In this document: positions 46,418 to 59,183 of the stretch, piece by piece
How positions within the stretch are numbered: position 1 is the stretch's first letter
How the letters are laid out: every line of letters begins with the position of its first letter
Source of the DNA: Dentipellis sp. KUC8613
Lineage: Eukaryota > Basidiomycota > Agaricomycetes > Russulales > Hericiaceae
Assembly: GCA_002286715.1 (NCBI GenBank)
Contig: NSJX01000001.1
Span: 869,835 to 933,834, forward strand
Direction: 5' to 3'
Length of the DNA: 64,000 nucleotides
Program-made: the position numbers and the translations under genes
The notes under the pieces: model-generated
What the model saw: only the letters and a program-made list of their open reading frames with translations
What the model was told of the DNA's origin: nothing
The model's database searches: none

Positions 46418-46969
46418 GGGTGCGGAAAACTCGCAAGGAAGGGCAGAGTTATCGAACAAGACAATCTAGGTATATATGAGATAGAGCGGGGGCATAATCG
46501 TGAATGGCAGTTTCCTGCACAGAGGCGTGAAGGCCGTGTTGGGACCACGAGGCAGGGATATGAGAGTGTATATACTTCCGCAACGCCCGGTCTCCATCAC
46601 AGCCCAGCAGCAAGGTCACATAGCTGACTCATCCCTCTAGGCGTCTTGTTGTCAAGCGCACAAGGACTTCCTTCCTTTTTATAGCGCTTCTTAGTCTGGT
46701 CTGGAGTACTTCTACGGCTTGAGCGTAGTGCGTGCAAACATTGTATTAGAAAACCCTGGTCGAGATCCCGGCCCAGAATCATCGTAGACATACGAAAGAG
46801 GCTCCCATAAATCGTTCCTATAGTAGTTAATGCATAAAGATGAAACAAATACATGTGCAATACAAATGAAATCCAGCAGAGCAAGACAACGATCAGCAAC
46901 AGGGAAGGACATGGTAAGTATCGAGAAACAAAAATGCAAGAAAACAGTAGATGCCACACTAAGACCACT
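46418..46969. other. Promoter of the GAS2-domain gene and 3' flank of the CcmS-related gene
   Basis: 552 bp between the GAS2-gene start and the next gene's stop on the same strand. No gene supported; the reading frames here are short. Confidence 0.4.
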
Positions 46970-48804
46970 TTACTTTGAATTTGAAAGGCTTCCAGAATTT
47001 ACCCCAGAATCCTCTCTTTCCCTTCGCAGCACGAGGTCTAGGACTATCGAGGGTCGAAGGACTGAATGCACTTCAGCGATACAAAAATTGATCACATGGG
47101 AGAAAACGCACGGAAGTTCGTCCACAAACACAGGATAATCTTTTCGGAGGGCCGCCTTGGCGAGCTCAATTTCTCGCACATGTGCTAGACGCACGCTGTT
47201 TGGTACGGTGATCTTACGTCTCCACATAGCTATGCTGTTTCGCGTCTTCGAAGGCAGAAAAATGAATACGATAACCTGCATCGCTGGATCATAAAATCCT
47301 ATAGACTCTTGGATAAGTTTGTCGCGGGTATCGACGGCAGACTCGTAAGTTAACCAGTCGAAGGGAGGCACGTCGGAATGACTGTCCATTCGATAATCGG
47401 CGTTGACGACGAGCGCTCCTCGCTCTCTTGTCTGAAGAAACTTGTTCAACTGCAGAAAGAGTTGGCGTGAGCCATCGAGAGGCAAAACGATAGATAAGTT
47501 TGATGAAAATTCGAAACATACACCAAATGCGCCTAACCCGGGGGCGACTTCCTCTATCCATCCCATGAGAATTTGCACCTTCGGGTCTTTGTCGTAAGGG
47601 AATTGCCAATGTATCCTGTCCTTCGCCTTCCTTTCTCGGCCGAATAATGCCCTTTCTGCGAACTTGATTCCTTCACCATGAGCATCCGTGAACTTCATAT
47701 TGACAAAGCTATCCATCCCAGTACGCGCACTCGCCATACCTGGCTTCAAAGAATTGAGTGCATCCGGGGAGAGGTGACTAGCGTAAGCCATGGTTCTGGA
47801 TGGCATAGGGTGCCTAGGCACAGAGGCGTTCGCGAGTGTCTCAGCAAACTGCTGTCGGCCACGCACGTCGTCCCAACCACTGTCGCTTCTTCCACCTTCT
47901 TGATCGTCTTCCCAGCCACCCCCCCACGCAGACCCCTCCCATTCCTTGTCGTCCCCCCATCCTTGAGCATCTTGCCCCCAAGATCCTCCATTCGGCTGGG
48001 ATGCCGCCTGATAGTCCCATGGATCCGCAAGTGATGGCTGCCTCTCCTTTTTCTGCTTCCTTCCCTGTTTCCCAGAAGAATGCGCGGGCTGCTCCATGTT
48101 ACCAGTCGCTGGCCCGCTGTATAGAGATTCATAAATAGCCTGGCGAATCTGGGGATCTGAGCTGGGTAGGTCAGAGTTGGAGATAAATGTTGGATTATTG
48201 GCAAAAGCAACGCGAGACTGCGCTGGCGCAGGACGCGAACGGGGTGTTTTGTAGCCCTGAGAAGCGGCCTCCGCACCCCATGATTGCCAACTAGGTTCCA
48301 CTCCGCCTGGAGCTTGACGGGATTGATGGGTCTCCCTTTGAGCTGAGGGGTATGAAGCTGCGGCCGCAGGTGCGTGGGCGAGTGTCGGTTGGGTATCCTG
48401 AACCCAGCCTCTATGCGTACCGCCCGTGGGTGGCTGGTTCACGGACGACTGCCAAGGATGACCTGCAGACGTAGTCGCTTGATTCCAGCTAGCCAATTCT
48501 TCACTATTTCCGGCTGGGCTCCATGATTCCCCATGCCATGCAGGATCATTGTCGTCAGTCCACTCGCCCTCCCCCATGGGGTATGACCAAGCGCCGGGAG
48601 GACCATGGCTTTCCCCGTCTTCCATAATCGTTCCTAGCCACCAATAGATTCAGATCGCGTCTAAAGCAGGGGAAGAGTATGATATGATGTTCAACATCGG
48701 TAGAACACACCTAGGTGACCCCCGATCTCTCCCTCCTCCACCTCTTCTCTTTCTTGTACCTGGGGCTGCGCCTTTTGCTTACCCTTCTTGCTCGGTTTAG
48801 CCAT
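46970..48804 (-). CDS. CcmS-related-domain protein, function unknown
   Basis: Basidiomycete family; I recall it annotated as 'CcmS related'. Exon 1 from ATG 48804 encodes MAKPSKKGKQKAQP and an acidic stretch. The intron (GTGTGT..GCTAG) leads to TIMEDGESHGPPG. A long Trp/Gly/Ser/Gln-rich N-terminal region follows, with the conserved block DPQIRQAIYESLYSGPATGN. The folded C-terminal part has KDRIHWQFPYDKDPKVQIL, WIEEVAPGLGAFG, NKFLQTRERGALVVNADYRM, FDWLTYESAVDTRDKLIQES and FYDPAMQVIVFIFLPSKTRN, ending KAALRKDYPVFVDELP. The frame is also open across a 72-nt GT-AG intron at 47450-47521; the spliced form joins GAFG to LNKFLQ as in homologues. Biochemical role unknown. Confidence 0.85.
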
Positions 48805-49279
48805 ATATCAATTCTGGTGCGAAGAATAGGTGTTATGTTAGCTGGCAGATGCAAAACTGTAAGGCCACATACCAACGCTAGAACCGAAGACAGAAGAAAC
48901 GATGCACCGGAATCAATTAGTGCCAATACACCTGCATTCGCTGTGATACTGAACGGGTAAATCGGTATGTGCAGATAACAAAATTGCCGAGTCGATGGTA
49001 TAGGGTGAAGCAGGGATGGAGTGGACGTGTGAGATGGGTGTATGAGTGCATACCGGACGCGGCGGACATAAACTCATTAGACGCTCGGCGCGACGTGCTT
49101 GACTCCAACTCGACTCCCGAGCAACTTTTCCGTCGACACGACCGTAACACGCGCTTGAGGGTTGCAACCAGATGACCACAGATCCTTCCTTTTGAATCAC
49201 ATGTATACTGAGGCCAGATTGCTACATTTTTGTGATGACCATATGATACATTGCTAATGGCACAGTATATAACGATCTA
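48805..49279. other. Intergenic region between the CcmS-related gene and URA4
   Basis: 475 bp, no gene seen. It contains the promoter of the CcmS-related gene and the 3' flank of URA4. Confidence 0.5.
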
Positions 49280-50535
49280 CTAGTCTTGAATTATCTCCCA
49301 GTTGAGTGTCTTCCCCGCCCAGAATGGGGTGACGCTTGCATCTCCCTTGCTCCAGTCCCTTGCTATGACTTTGTCGACCTTGCGAAGAACGATATTTTCT
49401 GAAGTGGTTGTCGTTGTCGGAAAACCGTAGAAGTTCCTTCCAAATTCACTGACAAAACCTTCGAGCCTATGAAGTGCACCAAAGGACTCCAGAAGGTGTG
49501 CTGTGAGGGGAAGAAGGACGGGGGAAGTGTAGATACCAGCAGCGCATCCGTGCTCGGGAGTGGAGCACGATTTCGCTTCTGGTGAATGAGGTGCGGAATC
49601 TGAGCCCAGGAAGAATCGTGGATGGCCTGACGCATTGTGTAAATTAATGCACCAGACAACCGTCTTAGGTCTACTCGCCTTCCCGAATAACTTCCCGCAA
49701 AGCTTCTCGGTCGTCGGGGAATTTTGCCACGGGCTTGCAGAAGTTCCAAGATTGACCGGCCCAATCATCGATGGTAAGCGCGAGGTGGTGGGGCGTTATT
49801 GTGCAGGCCACTGTTGGTCCTAAAGCCTTGACGGCCTCGACTGCTTGCCGCGTCGTTGCATGTTCAAGCACTATGCGGAGTTTAGGAAACCGTGCGTGCA
49901 GCTCTCTTAAGTGAGGCAAAAAAGACGGTTCAGCATTGATGATGTGGATGTTCTGTCAACAGCAGGATGAGCGACAAATGCAGGCCACATTTCTTTGCTG
50001 ACGTACCGAAGCGGCGTCCGACGGGACCTCGCCGTGGAGGTTGAGCACCATTCCCACTTCTTCCATTGCTGCGAAAACCGGATGATACATCTCATATGAT
50101 TCAATGCCGCTATCTGAGTTGGTTGTTACACCTCTTGGGTATGACTTGACGCCTGATCCAGTGTTCAAGACACCTGACCACTACGATAAATGTCCTGCTC
50201 ACCAACAACCCCAGCACACTTGGCTTTGCGTATCTCTTCCGGCGTCAATGAGGGGGATAGATATAAGGTCATCAGATAGGTGACCGTAGGATCGAGACTC
50301 TCCAATTCAAGCTTATAGGCCAAAGCTTGTTCGGTGGTAGTAATAGGAGGCTTGAGATTTGGCTATATACACAGGTAGATGAGCTACGTGAGCAGTACGG
50401 TGTAGTGGACCTTACCATGACGTACGCAAGGGTTGAGCCACCAAGTCTGACATGAGGGGTGACCAAGGCCGACAAGGCCCCTTGACGGAGGTGCACATGA
50501 AAATCTGCGGGGGACTTGACAGAGATGGTGGACAT
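49280..50535 (-). CDS. URA4: Dihydroorotase
   Basis: Third step of pyrimidine synthesis: carbamoyl-aspartate to dihydroorotate, with a zinc centre. Exons joined give about 340 residues. The start MSTISVKSPADFHVHLRQG carries the metal-binding HxH. Next come GGSTLAYVM, PNLKPPITTTEQALAY, GVVGVKSYPRGVTTNSDSG (with the lysine that is carboxylated in this family), MVLNLHGEVPSD, and NIHIINAEPSFLPHLREL with LRIVLEHATTRQA. The last exon is HPRFFLGSDSAPHSPEAKS, GAAGIYTSPV-type GCAAGIYTSPVLLPLTAHL, and a C-terminus ending TLNWEIIQD. It is divergent from the kinesin-8 gene. Confidence 0.94.
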
Positions 50536-50594
50536 TGGAAAAGACGAAGACCTAACCCAACCGAGCCTGGCATGGCAAGTAACGTGGGCGCGAT

Positions 50595-50617
50595 CACGTG
50601 GGCGGGTTGGCGACGCG
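50595..50617. promoter_or_regulatory. CACGTG and ACGCG elements in the URA4/kinesin-8 divergent promoter
   Basis: Palindromic CACGTG at 50595-50600 and ACGCG at 50613-50617 lie in the 213-bp gap between the URA4 and kinesin starts. They could bind bHLH factors and MBF respectively; role inferred only. Confidence 0.35.
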
Positions 50618-50748
50618 ACGGCTCAACGTGTGGTTGACTTTGTGCACTGGCAAGCCGCCGGCATAACTCTTACTTTCAACGACAACCACTGCCCGTTTGA
50701 CTACAGTGGCAGTCACACCTCTTCCTCTTCCTCCTTCTCTTCTTTCCT

Positions 50749-53700
50749 ATGGTCTCAGCGGGCTCTATTAATGTCGCGGGTATGTATGGCGCTCCTTCAT
50801 GCTAATCTCTGTTTATCCACATTTCCATCCAGTGCGTGTGCGCCCACCATCAGCTTGGGAGGCTGCTCGTCTCCCAGAACCATGCTACGACACGACAATT
50901 AGAGGAGATGGAACATTGTCTGCGCCAGCCAGGCCTGTAACTTCTGTGTCCGCCGTTCGCGATATTGTGCAGATAGTGGACGACCGGATCCTCACCTTCG
51001 ACCCTGCCGAGACCGATCAAGCCAAAGCTTTCGTGGAGCGTGGCTTCCTTCCTCCTGGAACCAAGCGATACAAAGACAAGCGGTTCATGTTTGACAGGGT
51101 CTTTCGAGGCGACGCGTCCCAACAGGATGTCTACGATAATACAGCCCGGCCGCTGCTCAAGAATCTATTAGATGGGTACAACGCAACTGTATTCGCTTAC
51201 GGCGTGAGTCATTTAGTAAACACTATTTGTTCTGCCTTATAACCTATGTCTTCTGCTCAGGCGACAGGCTGCGGCAAGACACACACGATCAGTGGTACAG
51301 AGGATGATCCTGGGATCATCTATATGACAATGGCAGATCTCTTCCAACGCATCGAAGACCGAAAGGATGATTTCTCCGTTGAGGTAGTCGTCACCTTCTT
51401 AGAGATCTACAACGAAGAGATACGCGACCTTTTGGCGGAACCTGGCACGGCCGTGCCTCGTGGAGGGTTGCAAATCCGCGAAGACAAGGCTGTCAAGGTT
51501 GTCGGCCTCACCGAACTGAGGCCGAAATCTGCCGACGAAGTCAAGGAGATCGTGCTTCTTGGCAACAGCCGTAGAACCCAATCGCCCACTCATGCTAACG
51601 AAACATCGTCCCGCTCGCATGCCGTTTTACAAGTGCATGTTACCCAGGCACCACGGACTGCGTCCCTCACGGAGGAGCGTACTATGGGGACATTATCTAT
51701 AATCGATCTCGCTGGGAGCGAACGAGCTGCGGCTACAACCAACATGGGTCAACGCATGGTCGAAGGTGCTAACATCAACAAGTCTCTCCTCGCGCTTGGC
51801 AACTGCATAAACGCTCTGTGCGAAAGTGGAGGCGCTATTCGTCATGTGCCTTACCGTAACAGCAAACTTACTCGGTTGTTGAAATTCTCGCTGGGGGGTA
51901 ATTGCAAGACAGTGATGATCGTCTGTGTGGCACCGACATCCATTCACTTTGATGACACCCATAATACACTTCTCTACGCGGAACGGGCCACCAAGATCAA
52001 GACTCGTGTAGTGACACGAAACGTCGTTAATGTCGATCGTCATGTCGGCCAGTACGTCGAGGCCATCAACAGACTTAACATAGAGGTAGCTGAGCTCAAG
52101 TCCAAGCTTGCTGGCAAAGTCAATGCAGAAGCTGAAGTGCAACGGCGGAAGAGAATGGAGGCACTTGCCGAGGTGGATCGAGCCAAGGCTGATATGCAGA
52201 CTCGTGCCGACCAAACGCAGGTGTCCATTATGGACGGAGCATCGTGCAGCGGTAGACTTTCCGCTGCTCGAATCAAGCTTCGCAGCATCCGGTCCCGTTT
52301 ACAGGAGTTGGACAAGGAAGCTGCCGCTTCTGCGGCTGGGCTCTCACCGGATCTAGAGGCTGAACGAGGCCTCTTAAAGGCGCTCGCCGTACCCGAAGAG
52401 CAAGCGGACAAGCTTGACAGCGCTTTGAACGTACGCTTACAGCGCTCTGCCAATTCTGGGGCAATGTTCGATGCGATGCTTCGGGCTGTGACTGAGAGGC
52501 GTTCGGACCGACTGGACGCTGTCAGCGTCGAGAACGTCAAGCTCGATGCCCGCTCGCTGAGGGCTGACATGGACAAGGTTAAAGCAGAGGCGGAGCGGGA
52601 CGCTGTCATAGAAGCCATGGAAGAACAAGCACGGATGTTTGTCAATCTTGTCGGGATGGTGGGGCGCTACACGGTCGTTGTTGCAGACGCTGGTCGGTCT
52701 CTGCGGGCGGCCCTGGAAGGTGATCGCGAAACCTTGGATGGGACAGTGAGGGCCGTATCAGCTTCACTGAAGAACGTAGCCGAGAGGAACGACGAAGACT
52801 TCCAATCTCTCATAGGAACCACGACCGCAGTCTATGCATCTTCTGTCTCTGCACCATCCAGCCTGGAGTTCTTCCAAGGTCATGCCAGGGTTGGCCGAGT
52901 GTCCTCTGCACCTACTTCGTCTCTGCAAAAGACGAAGCCGGCTAGACGCTCTGTCTCATACGGGCAGGTGGGTATGGGCTCGCCTGCACGGAAAGGTCAC
53001 CTCAGGTCCCCGCGCAAGTCGCTGCGTAACAGTCTCTCGAACACCAATTTGCCATATCGTCGACCATCTGAGCGGGAAAGGGAAAAGAAGAAAGCTGTCC
53101 AATGGAGAGACGAAGCCGGCCAGGGTGACATAGACGACGGGGGCCTTCGCGCATGCACAGAAACAAGTACGACCCCGCACACTTTGGACACCTCGAACGC
53201 CGAGTCTGGCGACGTATTTTCCAGTGCTCCGCGCAACATTGCAGGTTCGGAGAGTGAGTGGGAAGACGAGAAGACAGAGGATAGCCTCAACTTCAGTTTT
53301 GCTTCTCTACCAGCACGCGATCTCCCACCGTCCCGCAGCGTTGGACCGTCGCGTACACGCCGTGGCAGCAGATTGGATCCCACGTTCTTGAAATCACACG
53401 GGAAATCAGTCTTGGGCAGCCTTGCAGAGGATGATGAAAATGGTGAAGGGTCTTCGACTGGTGGAAGGCGAGGTGTGCCGCTGTCAGATCGCAACGTTAA
53501 TTCAGTTACCTCAGATGGCCCCTCAACGAGCAGCAACACCAAAAGCATTTTCTATTCGCATTCATCGAAGGATTCTCACAGCCGCCACGTTCCACCGAGT
53601 CCTCGTCGCGTTCCACCTACACCACGTGCAGTAGGCTCTACATCGAAAGGTGCACGACGACGCTCGAACATTGGGCCCATGCGTAGCGAAAAGGCAAGGA

Positions 53701-53999
53701 GACGCTCGAGCCTTATACCCCAGCTTTCACCCAAAGCCAGAGGTGAAGAAAGGTCGACAAGCAGCCTTGCGCACAGCGTGAATGGGCCACGACGCGTCGC
53801 TGTCATGGACGAGGACCCATCAATGCGGAAGTCGCCAGCGAAGAGGTCGAAACGAATGTCTCTTCTGAACATGGCGTCAAGGGGTATGAATTCCTCGCGC
53901 ATGAGGTCGGCCGGCAACCTCTCTGTATCGAATATATCTTTAGGGGACGTGAGTACCAGCGGGGACACAAGCTTTAGAGCTAAACCAACCTGGAGATGA
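50749..53999 (+). CDS. KIP3: Kinesin-8 motor protein (Kip3/Klp5/Klp6 type)
   Basis: Plus-end-directed motor that walks to and depolymerises microtubule ends, regulating spindle and nuclear movement. Three exons, about 1,040 residues. The short first exon MVSAGSINVAV joins RVRPPSAWEAARLP. The P-loop is ATGCGKTHTISG, the variant found in kinesin-8. Then SRRTQSPTHANETSSRSHAV (switch I), SIIDLAGSERAAAT (switch II), GQRMVEGANINKSLLALGN and VPYRNSKLTRLLKFSLGGNC. The motor ends near residue 400. A short coiled coil follows (YVEAINRLNIEVAELKSKL and RMEALAEVDRAKADM), then a long basic Ser/Arg-rich tail. The start is set by the splice that restores RVRPPS in frame. Confidence 0.94.
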
Positions 54000-54350
54000 A
54001 TCGCAGAAGTTGTACCAATAACCACATATACCTCATAGGTTTGTTTCAGATCGCATACACATACCCACATGTCCCAGTAGTAAGTAATGTCAACTGATGA
54101 TCACGAATATCTCGACCTCTTTGTCTTGTTTGGCTATCGATGTTATTACTTGTCGTTCTGTCTGTTTAGTCGTTTACTATGCCTGTCCGTATTAGTCGTA
54201 CATACTGTGGATTTATATTGTCTCCATGTCATCTCAACCGGTCAAATCCCATAGACAAATGGTATTTATCGACAAATAGTGCGTGATAGCCTATAGGATA
54301 GCTGAGGGCGAAAAGACAGACAGCTGCCCTCCCGAAGCGGCATGCTTCGA
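54000..54350. other. Convergent 3' flanks of kinesin-8 and EMP24
   Basis: 351 bp, no gene seen; both flanks appear to be untranslated. Confidence 0.5.
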
Positions 54351-55219
54351 CTATATGACTCTCTTCACCTCGAAGAATGACTATAAGAGGACCAGTTTGA
54401 GAGTGCGTTTGTACTAACCACATTGCAACGTACCTTGAGATAATATATCTGCCAAGCGACAACGGCAAAAAGCACCACGGATTGCAATATTGACCACCAC
54501 TTCACCCGTGAGTTTGTAGACTCAGCAGTGTTTCTGTGCGTCCGCTCGCGGACGACGATGTATTCTTGCTCGTCCTTGACTGCAGTCAGTCCGTTTGCCA
54601 GAAGACGAATTTCCCGCTCAATGGGAGCGACGACCTCTGTAGATCATATATGAGCCAATAAATGAAGCATAAGAGCAGTGACGACTCGCCATCCTCTCCC
54701 TCGCCCACATAGATTACTCCGTGTACATTGAAGCTCCAGAGGTACGCGATTTAGTCAAAGGAGACGCGGAGCAAGTGGTCGGACATACCTGACAATCTTA
54801 TCCGCAATGGCGCTCATTTGATTAGAGAAGCAGTATTCGTGCCTCCCGTCCATCTCTGCAGTAATGGAGATCGTGCCCGTGGACTGTTTTATATGCTTTC
54901 CCATCGCATGGCCGTTCGGGTCGGCAATCTAAGTCATTGCGAGAATGTGAGATAGTGTCGCATTCTGTTTGGAAAGACTAACCCAGAAGTCAATATCGAG
55001 ATGACCTCCTCCTCCGACTTGATACGTGACGGTCATCTATATGGTATTAGCATCAAGCAGTGTTGAGTGTGAGACTAGACATACCTTGTCATTCTTATGC
55101 AGGTCCTCGAAGAAGCATTCCTTCTTGGAGGCGGACACTTCTATCAGATGTGCTGAGACGAGAGAAGAGAGAAATACGAGGAGGCAGGCAGCTATGGACA
55201 GACGAAAGAGCCGTGGCAT
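54351..55219 (-). CDS. EMP24: p24-family cargo receptor, Emp24 type
   Basis: Transmembrane cargo adaptor of COPII/COPI vesicles between ER and Golgi. Exons: signal peptide (LFRLSIAACLLVFLSSLVS), then the GOLD domain starting HLIEVSASKKECFFEDLHKN and MTVTYQVGGGGHLDIDFW. This continues through IADPNGHAMGKHIK, the conserved YCFSNQMSAIADKIV and SFNVHGVIYVGEGED. The coiled neck has KDEQEYIVVRERTHRNTAES, then a TM segment (ILQSVVLFAVVAWQIYYL) and a short tail FFEVKRVI carrying the FF sorting signal. The intron at 54637-54689 looks GC-AG. It is divergent from the RanBP1 gene. Confidence 0.93.
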
Positions 55220-55434
55220 GGTGAAGTACGAGGACGTGTTGTCGCCAGGCGCGGCGCGGCGGACTGCAGCAGAGTGATGGTGGCAGTGGCGCGCTCACGT
55301 GCAAACCCGCGGCTCTTCGGGGTCCTCGCGAGCGATCTCCGAATCCATCTTGGGCTTTGGGCCAACTTGATACTTAACCGTCTCGTTCTTGCTCTTGCGC
55401 TCATCCCTCATCTTCTTCGCCTTCAAAACACACC

Positions 55435-56315
55435 ATGGCCGACGCTTCCGAGAACCCCCTCGCTCCCAAGGTAGGACAGTCCTCACCCAGCGGCAGTCTT
55501 TTGAGACTGTTCTTCGACAAATCAGCCGATCGCTAATGAACGTCTCTAATCAGACTGAGGAGGAGAATGACCCTCATTTCGAGCCTGTCATCAAACTCAC
55601 AGAAGAGGTAGAGACAAAGACAAACGAAGAAGATGAGCAGGCTATCTTCAAGATGTATGCATCTCCTATTTGATCGACCCCCATCGATGCCTTCACATTT
55701 CTGATCTGCTCACCGTCGACTTTCTCAGGCGTGCGAAGCTCTTTAGGTTCGACCCGGGCTCTTCTGAGTGGAAAGAGCGTGGTACTGGAGATGTAAAGCT
55801 GCTCCAGCACAAAGAGACGAAGAAGGTCAGGCTGGTGATGAGGCGCGATAAGACTCTCAAGGTTTGCGCAAACCATCTCAGTACGCCATCTCTCATTCGC
55901 AATCCATCAGTCTAATGTATGCTGAAAATTTCGCCCTGTCAGTCTCCGCCGACATGAAGTTGCAGCCCAACATCGGTTCGGACAGAAGTTGGGTATGGAA
56001 GGTTCTGGCCGACTACTCCGAGTCTCCTCCCACGTCCGAGACCCTTGCCATCCGCTTTGCTAACGCGGAAAGTGAGTTGTGCCTAGTGTAATCAATTTCT
56101 TGAACTCACCGCCTCTAGATGCTGGGCAATTCAAGACTGCGTTTGAGGATGCCCAGAAGACCAACGCGGCACTTGGTGGCGAGGCCGTAGCCCCGGCTCC
56201 GGAGCAGCCAGCAGAGACGACAGAGTCCAAGCCTGCTGAAGAGCCAGCGTCGGAGAAGGCGGAACCCGCAGAGAAGTCCGAGGAGAAGGCTGAGGAGAAG
56301 AAAGAGGAGGCATGA
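55435..56315 (+). CDS. YRB1: Ran-specific GTPase-activating protein RanBP1
   Basis: Cytosolic Ran-binding protein that helps RanGAP release Ran-GTP from export complexes. Exon 1 is [12 protein letters not shown]. The Ran-binding domain runs [76 protein letters not shown], then [12 protein letters not shown] and ETLAIRFAN. The tail is acidic and Lys/Glu-rich, as in Yrb1. About 210 residues. Stop TGA at 56313. It is divergent from EMP24 and convergent with MCX1. Confidence 0.95.
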
Positions 56316-56489
56316 GTACGCCACGGCAGTTTAATAATAAGTGTTCGTAAGATTGGTACATTGTTTTCATACCATTGATACAGCTGTAGAAACAATGTGT
56401 TTTCTATTCTTCGTATCATCACCATTCTTTTGATATATAGTTCGTGGTCACTAGGTAAGTTGGCTATCACCGTCAGGAGGTTGATTTGT

Positions 56490-58866
56490 CTACTCCTCAG
56501 CAGCCTCTTTCTCGGCCCAAGCTGACCAGAATTTGGCCCCTTCCCCTTGAGACCAGTATAGAGCTCCTCCTTTGCCTTGAACTACGTCTCTGCTTATAAG
56601 GACGTATCCTATGTTCTACTGGGACGGTGAGTATCAACACGGATGAAGAAAACGGAGGGCTTACCGATCCCCTGCAAAGAAGTCGAGTCAGTCTACTGAC
56701 GTCAAGATGGTTTACAAAACGACGAGACTCACGGTGCTTCATACATTGGCTCCAATAATAGTTGCTCCTGTATTCATCGTTTAGCTTGAGGGAGAGCCGG
56801 AAGTATTCTAAACACTACCATAATTCCTCGCAAGCCTCGCGCCCCGCCTCCCCGCTCGGCGGCTCTCAGGCAGATCGCGTTAAGAGCACCGGTGGTGAAA
56901 CGAATCTCCACTCCAGAGTAGGCAAACAGTGCAGTATACTGCGAAATGAGGGAACCCCTCACTTCTGTCAAAACACGTCGGAGATCTCCAGGAGTAAGTG
57001 GGGACAGGGTTGTAGTGGATGGTAGACGAGAGATGAACTCGGGAATAAAGCTTGACAAGTTGGTAAGATAGTGTCAATCGCGAAGGGGGAGCTTTCCATT
57101 ACCCATATTTCACCAAATCTGCGATGATTGGGGTCAGCCACTATAGTCAGACCAAGTGATAGGATACATGCCAACAGGTTCCACGCGTTCCAGGATATTA
57201 GGGGATATGGTTCGATTGGACGTGAAAAATGGCATATACGTGGTGGAAGAATTGTCATCAGAAGGCGTTCCTAGGTTCGCCGTGAACCCGATTGACTGTC
57301 GAAGGTGGGTCATAAATATGCATGTGCACGAACGTCCAGGTCAAAACGCTCACCCCCTTCGCGACGCGTCTTCTGATAATATTGTCGAGACCCACAAACG
57401 CACCACTGAGAATGAAAAGAACGTTAGTCGTATCGATATGATACATATCTGGCCTCGCTACATGCAATGTTCGAATCGTCAAGTTACGTAGGCGTATATT
57501 CAAAGAATCTGACTTACGGGGTGCAAGATTTGGATTTCTCTGACCTGACCGAGAACGGCTATCTCCCGCCGCACCTGGTCCTTCGGCGGCGGAGCCCTTT
57601 GAAGGAACAGTGACGACGGAACCCTCCATCATGCGAAGCAACGCCTGCTGGACGCCTTCTCCGCCCACGTCGCGAGAGCCTTCCGAACCGCTTCCGATGG
57701 ATCTTCGAGCAATCTTGTCGACTTCATCGATGTATACAATTCCCATGCTGCCGATAAAGTCTGGCTGAGAACCTCAGTCATATGTCGGCCGTTTGAACAC
57801 TGACCTTGCTCGATATGGATCCCAGTTGGCAGCTTGTAACTAAATGCCGAGATTGCATGTAAACGGGGACAGTGATTTGCGGGTGCAATTATGAACCTAC
57901 CAATCGATGAATACACATATCGACGTCTTCGCCGACATCTGCACAAGAGTGAGTGAGTAGTCCGGGTACCAAGGAATCATCACTAACATCCTGCCTTTAA
58001 TGCGTTAAGTGTTACCCAACTTGAAACAATGACATCGACGTACTTGTGTGAACGATGTCGCGTCGCTGACAGAGAATGGGACGTCGAGGACCTTGGCAAG
58101 TGTGCGAGCTAGCAGTGTCTTTCCTATACAAGCGTCAGGATCCTTTGGATGAACATAAAGCTGCAATAAGTAATCACCAGACCCGGTTGGTCCTCTTGAG
58201 GCGATGATGAATCGTAAGAGTCGTGTACTCCATACGATGTTAGGACCTACAGAACAAGAACGTTGCTCTTCTCAAGTTGCGGATTTGGATAGTTGGAAGG
58301 CGCAGGTATGGGCATTGTTGCAGGCTGCGGGAGCCGACGCGGATGTGGATGCACATCTGCGGATATGATGCTAGATAGCACTACGAGGTTTGTGCGTAAG
58401 ATGAGAACGAAGCCGAAGCGAAGCAGGCATACTATCTTCAGCGCGGATATCATCCATATTCGTGCCCGTCTGCTCGACTTCTATGGCCTGAAAGTTCGCG
58501 TTGACACGGTTATAGTGATTGTACACGCTTGGTCCGTTCAGAGCGAACGCCAGGGCTGAACAAGCCGATTCTCACTCACGCGACGGATAGAACCTTTTTC
58601 GCATTTTCCTGACCAATAACATACTCATCTAGGTATTGGACCAGCTGTAATGGCATAGGTAATTTAGGAATGCATTACAACGACAGGCAGAAAACGCTGC
58701 GTACCCGACGCGGCGTAGCTATACCAGAGGGCCGCGAATAGAATGAACTAGTCCTATCCATATCCGCTCGGGGTGAGTAGTCGAACTGGGCATTGGAGTG
58801 TACTGCGCGGGAGAAGCGTAGCAGCTTTGGACAGGAATGCCGGACTACTGGTATGCGGTATGCCAT
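56490..58866 (-). CDS. MCX1: Mitochondrial ClpX-type AAA+ unfoldase
   Basis: Matrix unfoldase; in yeast Mcx1 acts without ClpP and helps activate the heme enzyme Hem1. The N-terminus [20 protein letters not shown] is a presequence. Next come [20 protein letters not shown] and [19 protein letters not shown]. The joined exons give Walker [21 protein letters not shown] (spread over three exons), [23 protein letters not shown] (Walker B), [13 protein letters not shown], and later [35 protein letters not shown], and a C-terminal [20 protein letters not shown] and [10 protein letters not shown]. No Cys4 zinc-binding N-terminal domain is seen, as in other fungal Mcx1. Many introns; the exact borders in the middle are approximate. 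Confidence 0.9.
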
Positions 58867-59183
58867 GGGTCAGTTCCAAGGTATACGACTGTGTGTTTTT
58901 GTGATCAGGAATTTTATAGAGGAAACGGTGAGTGTTTCGACAAACCGAATGGGATATTGCGTATTCTAAGCACTCGTATGAGGCCAAGTACGTCTAGGGG
59001 AAGTCCCGGTAGCAAAGGGATAGGACATGCATTAGCGCTGGGAATAGGCGCCCAACGGTTTATAGATCTCTCCATTACCGATTACGTAAACAGAAGCATT
59101 TCATCCAACACTTATACTGAACTGTAACAGCAGCCTTGTTCGTTGTTTCCCTCCAAGTCTACACACTAGGTCGTTTCCCCCCT
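58867..59183. other. Shared promoter between MCX1 and CACTIN
   Basis: 317 bp between two divergent starts. No gene seen. Confidence 0.5.
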
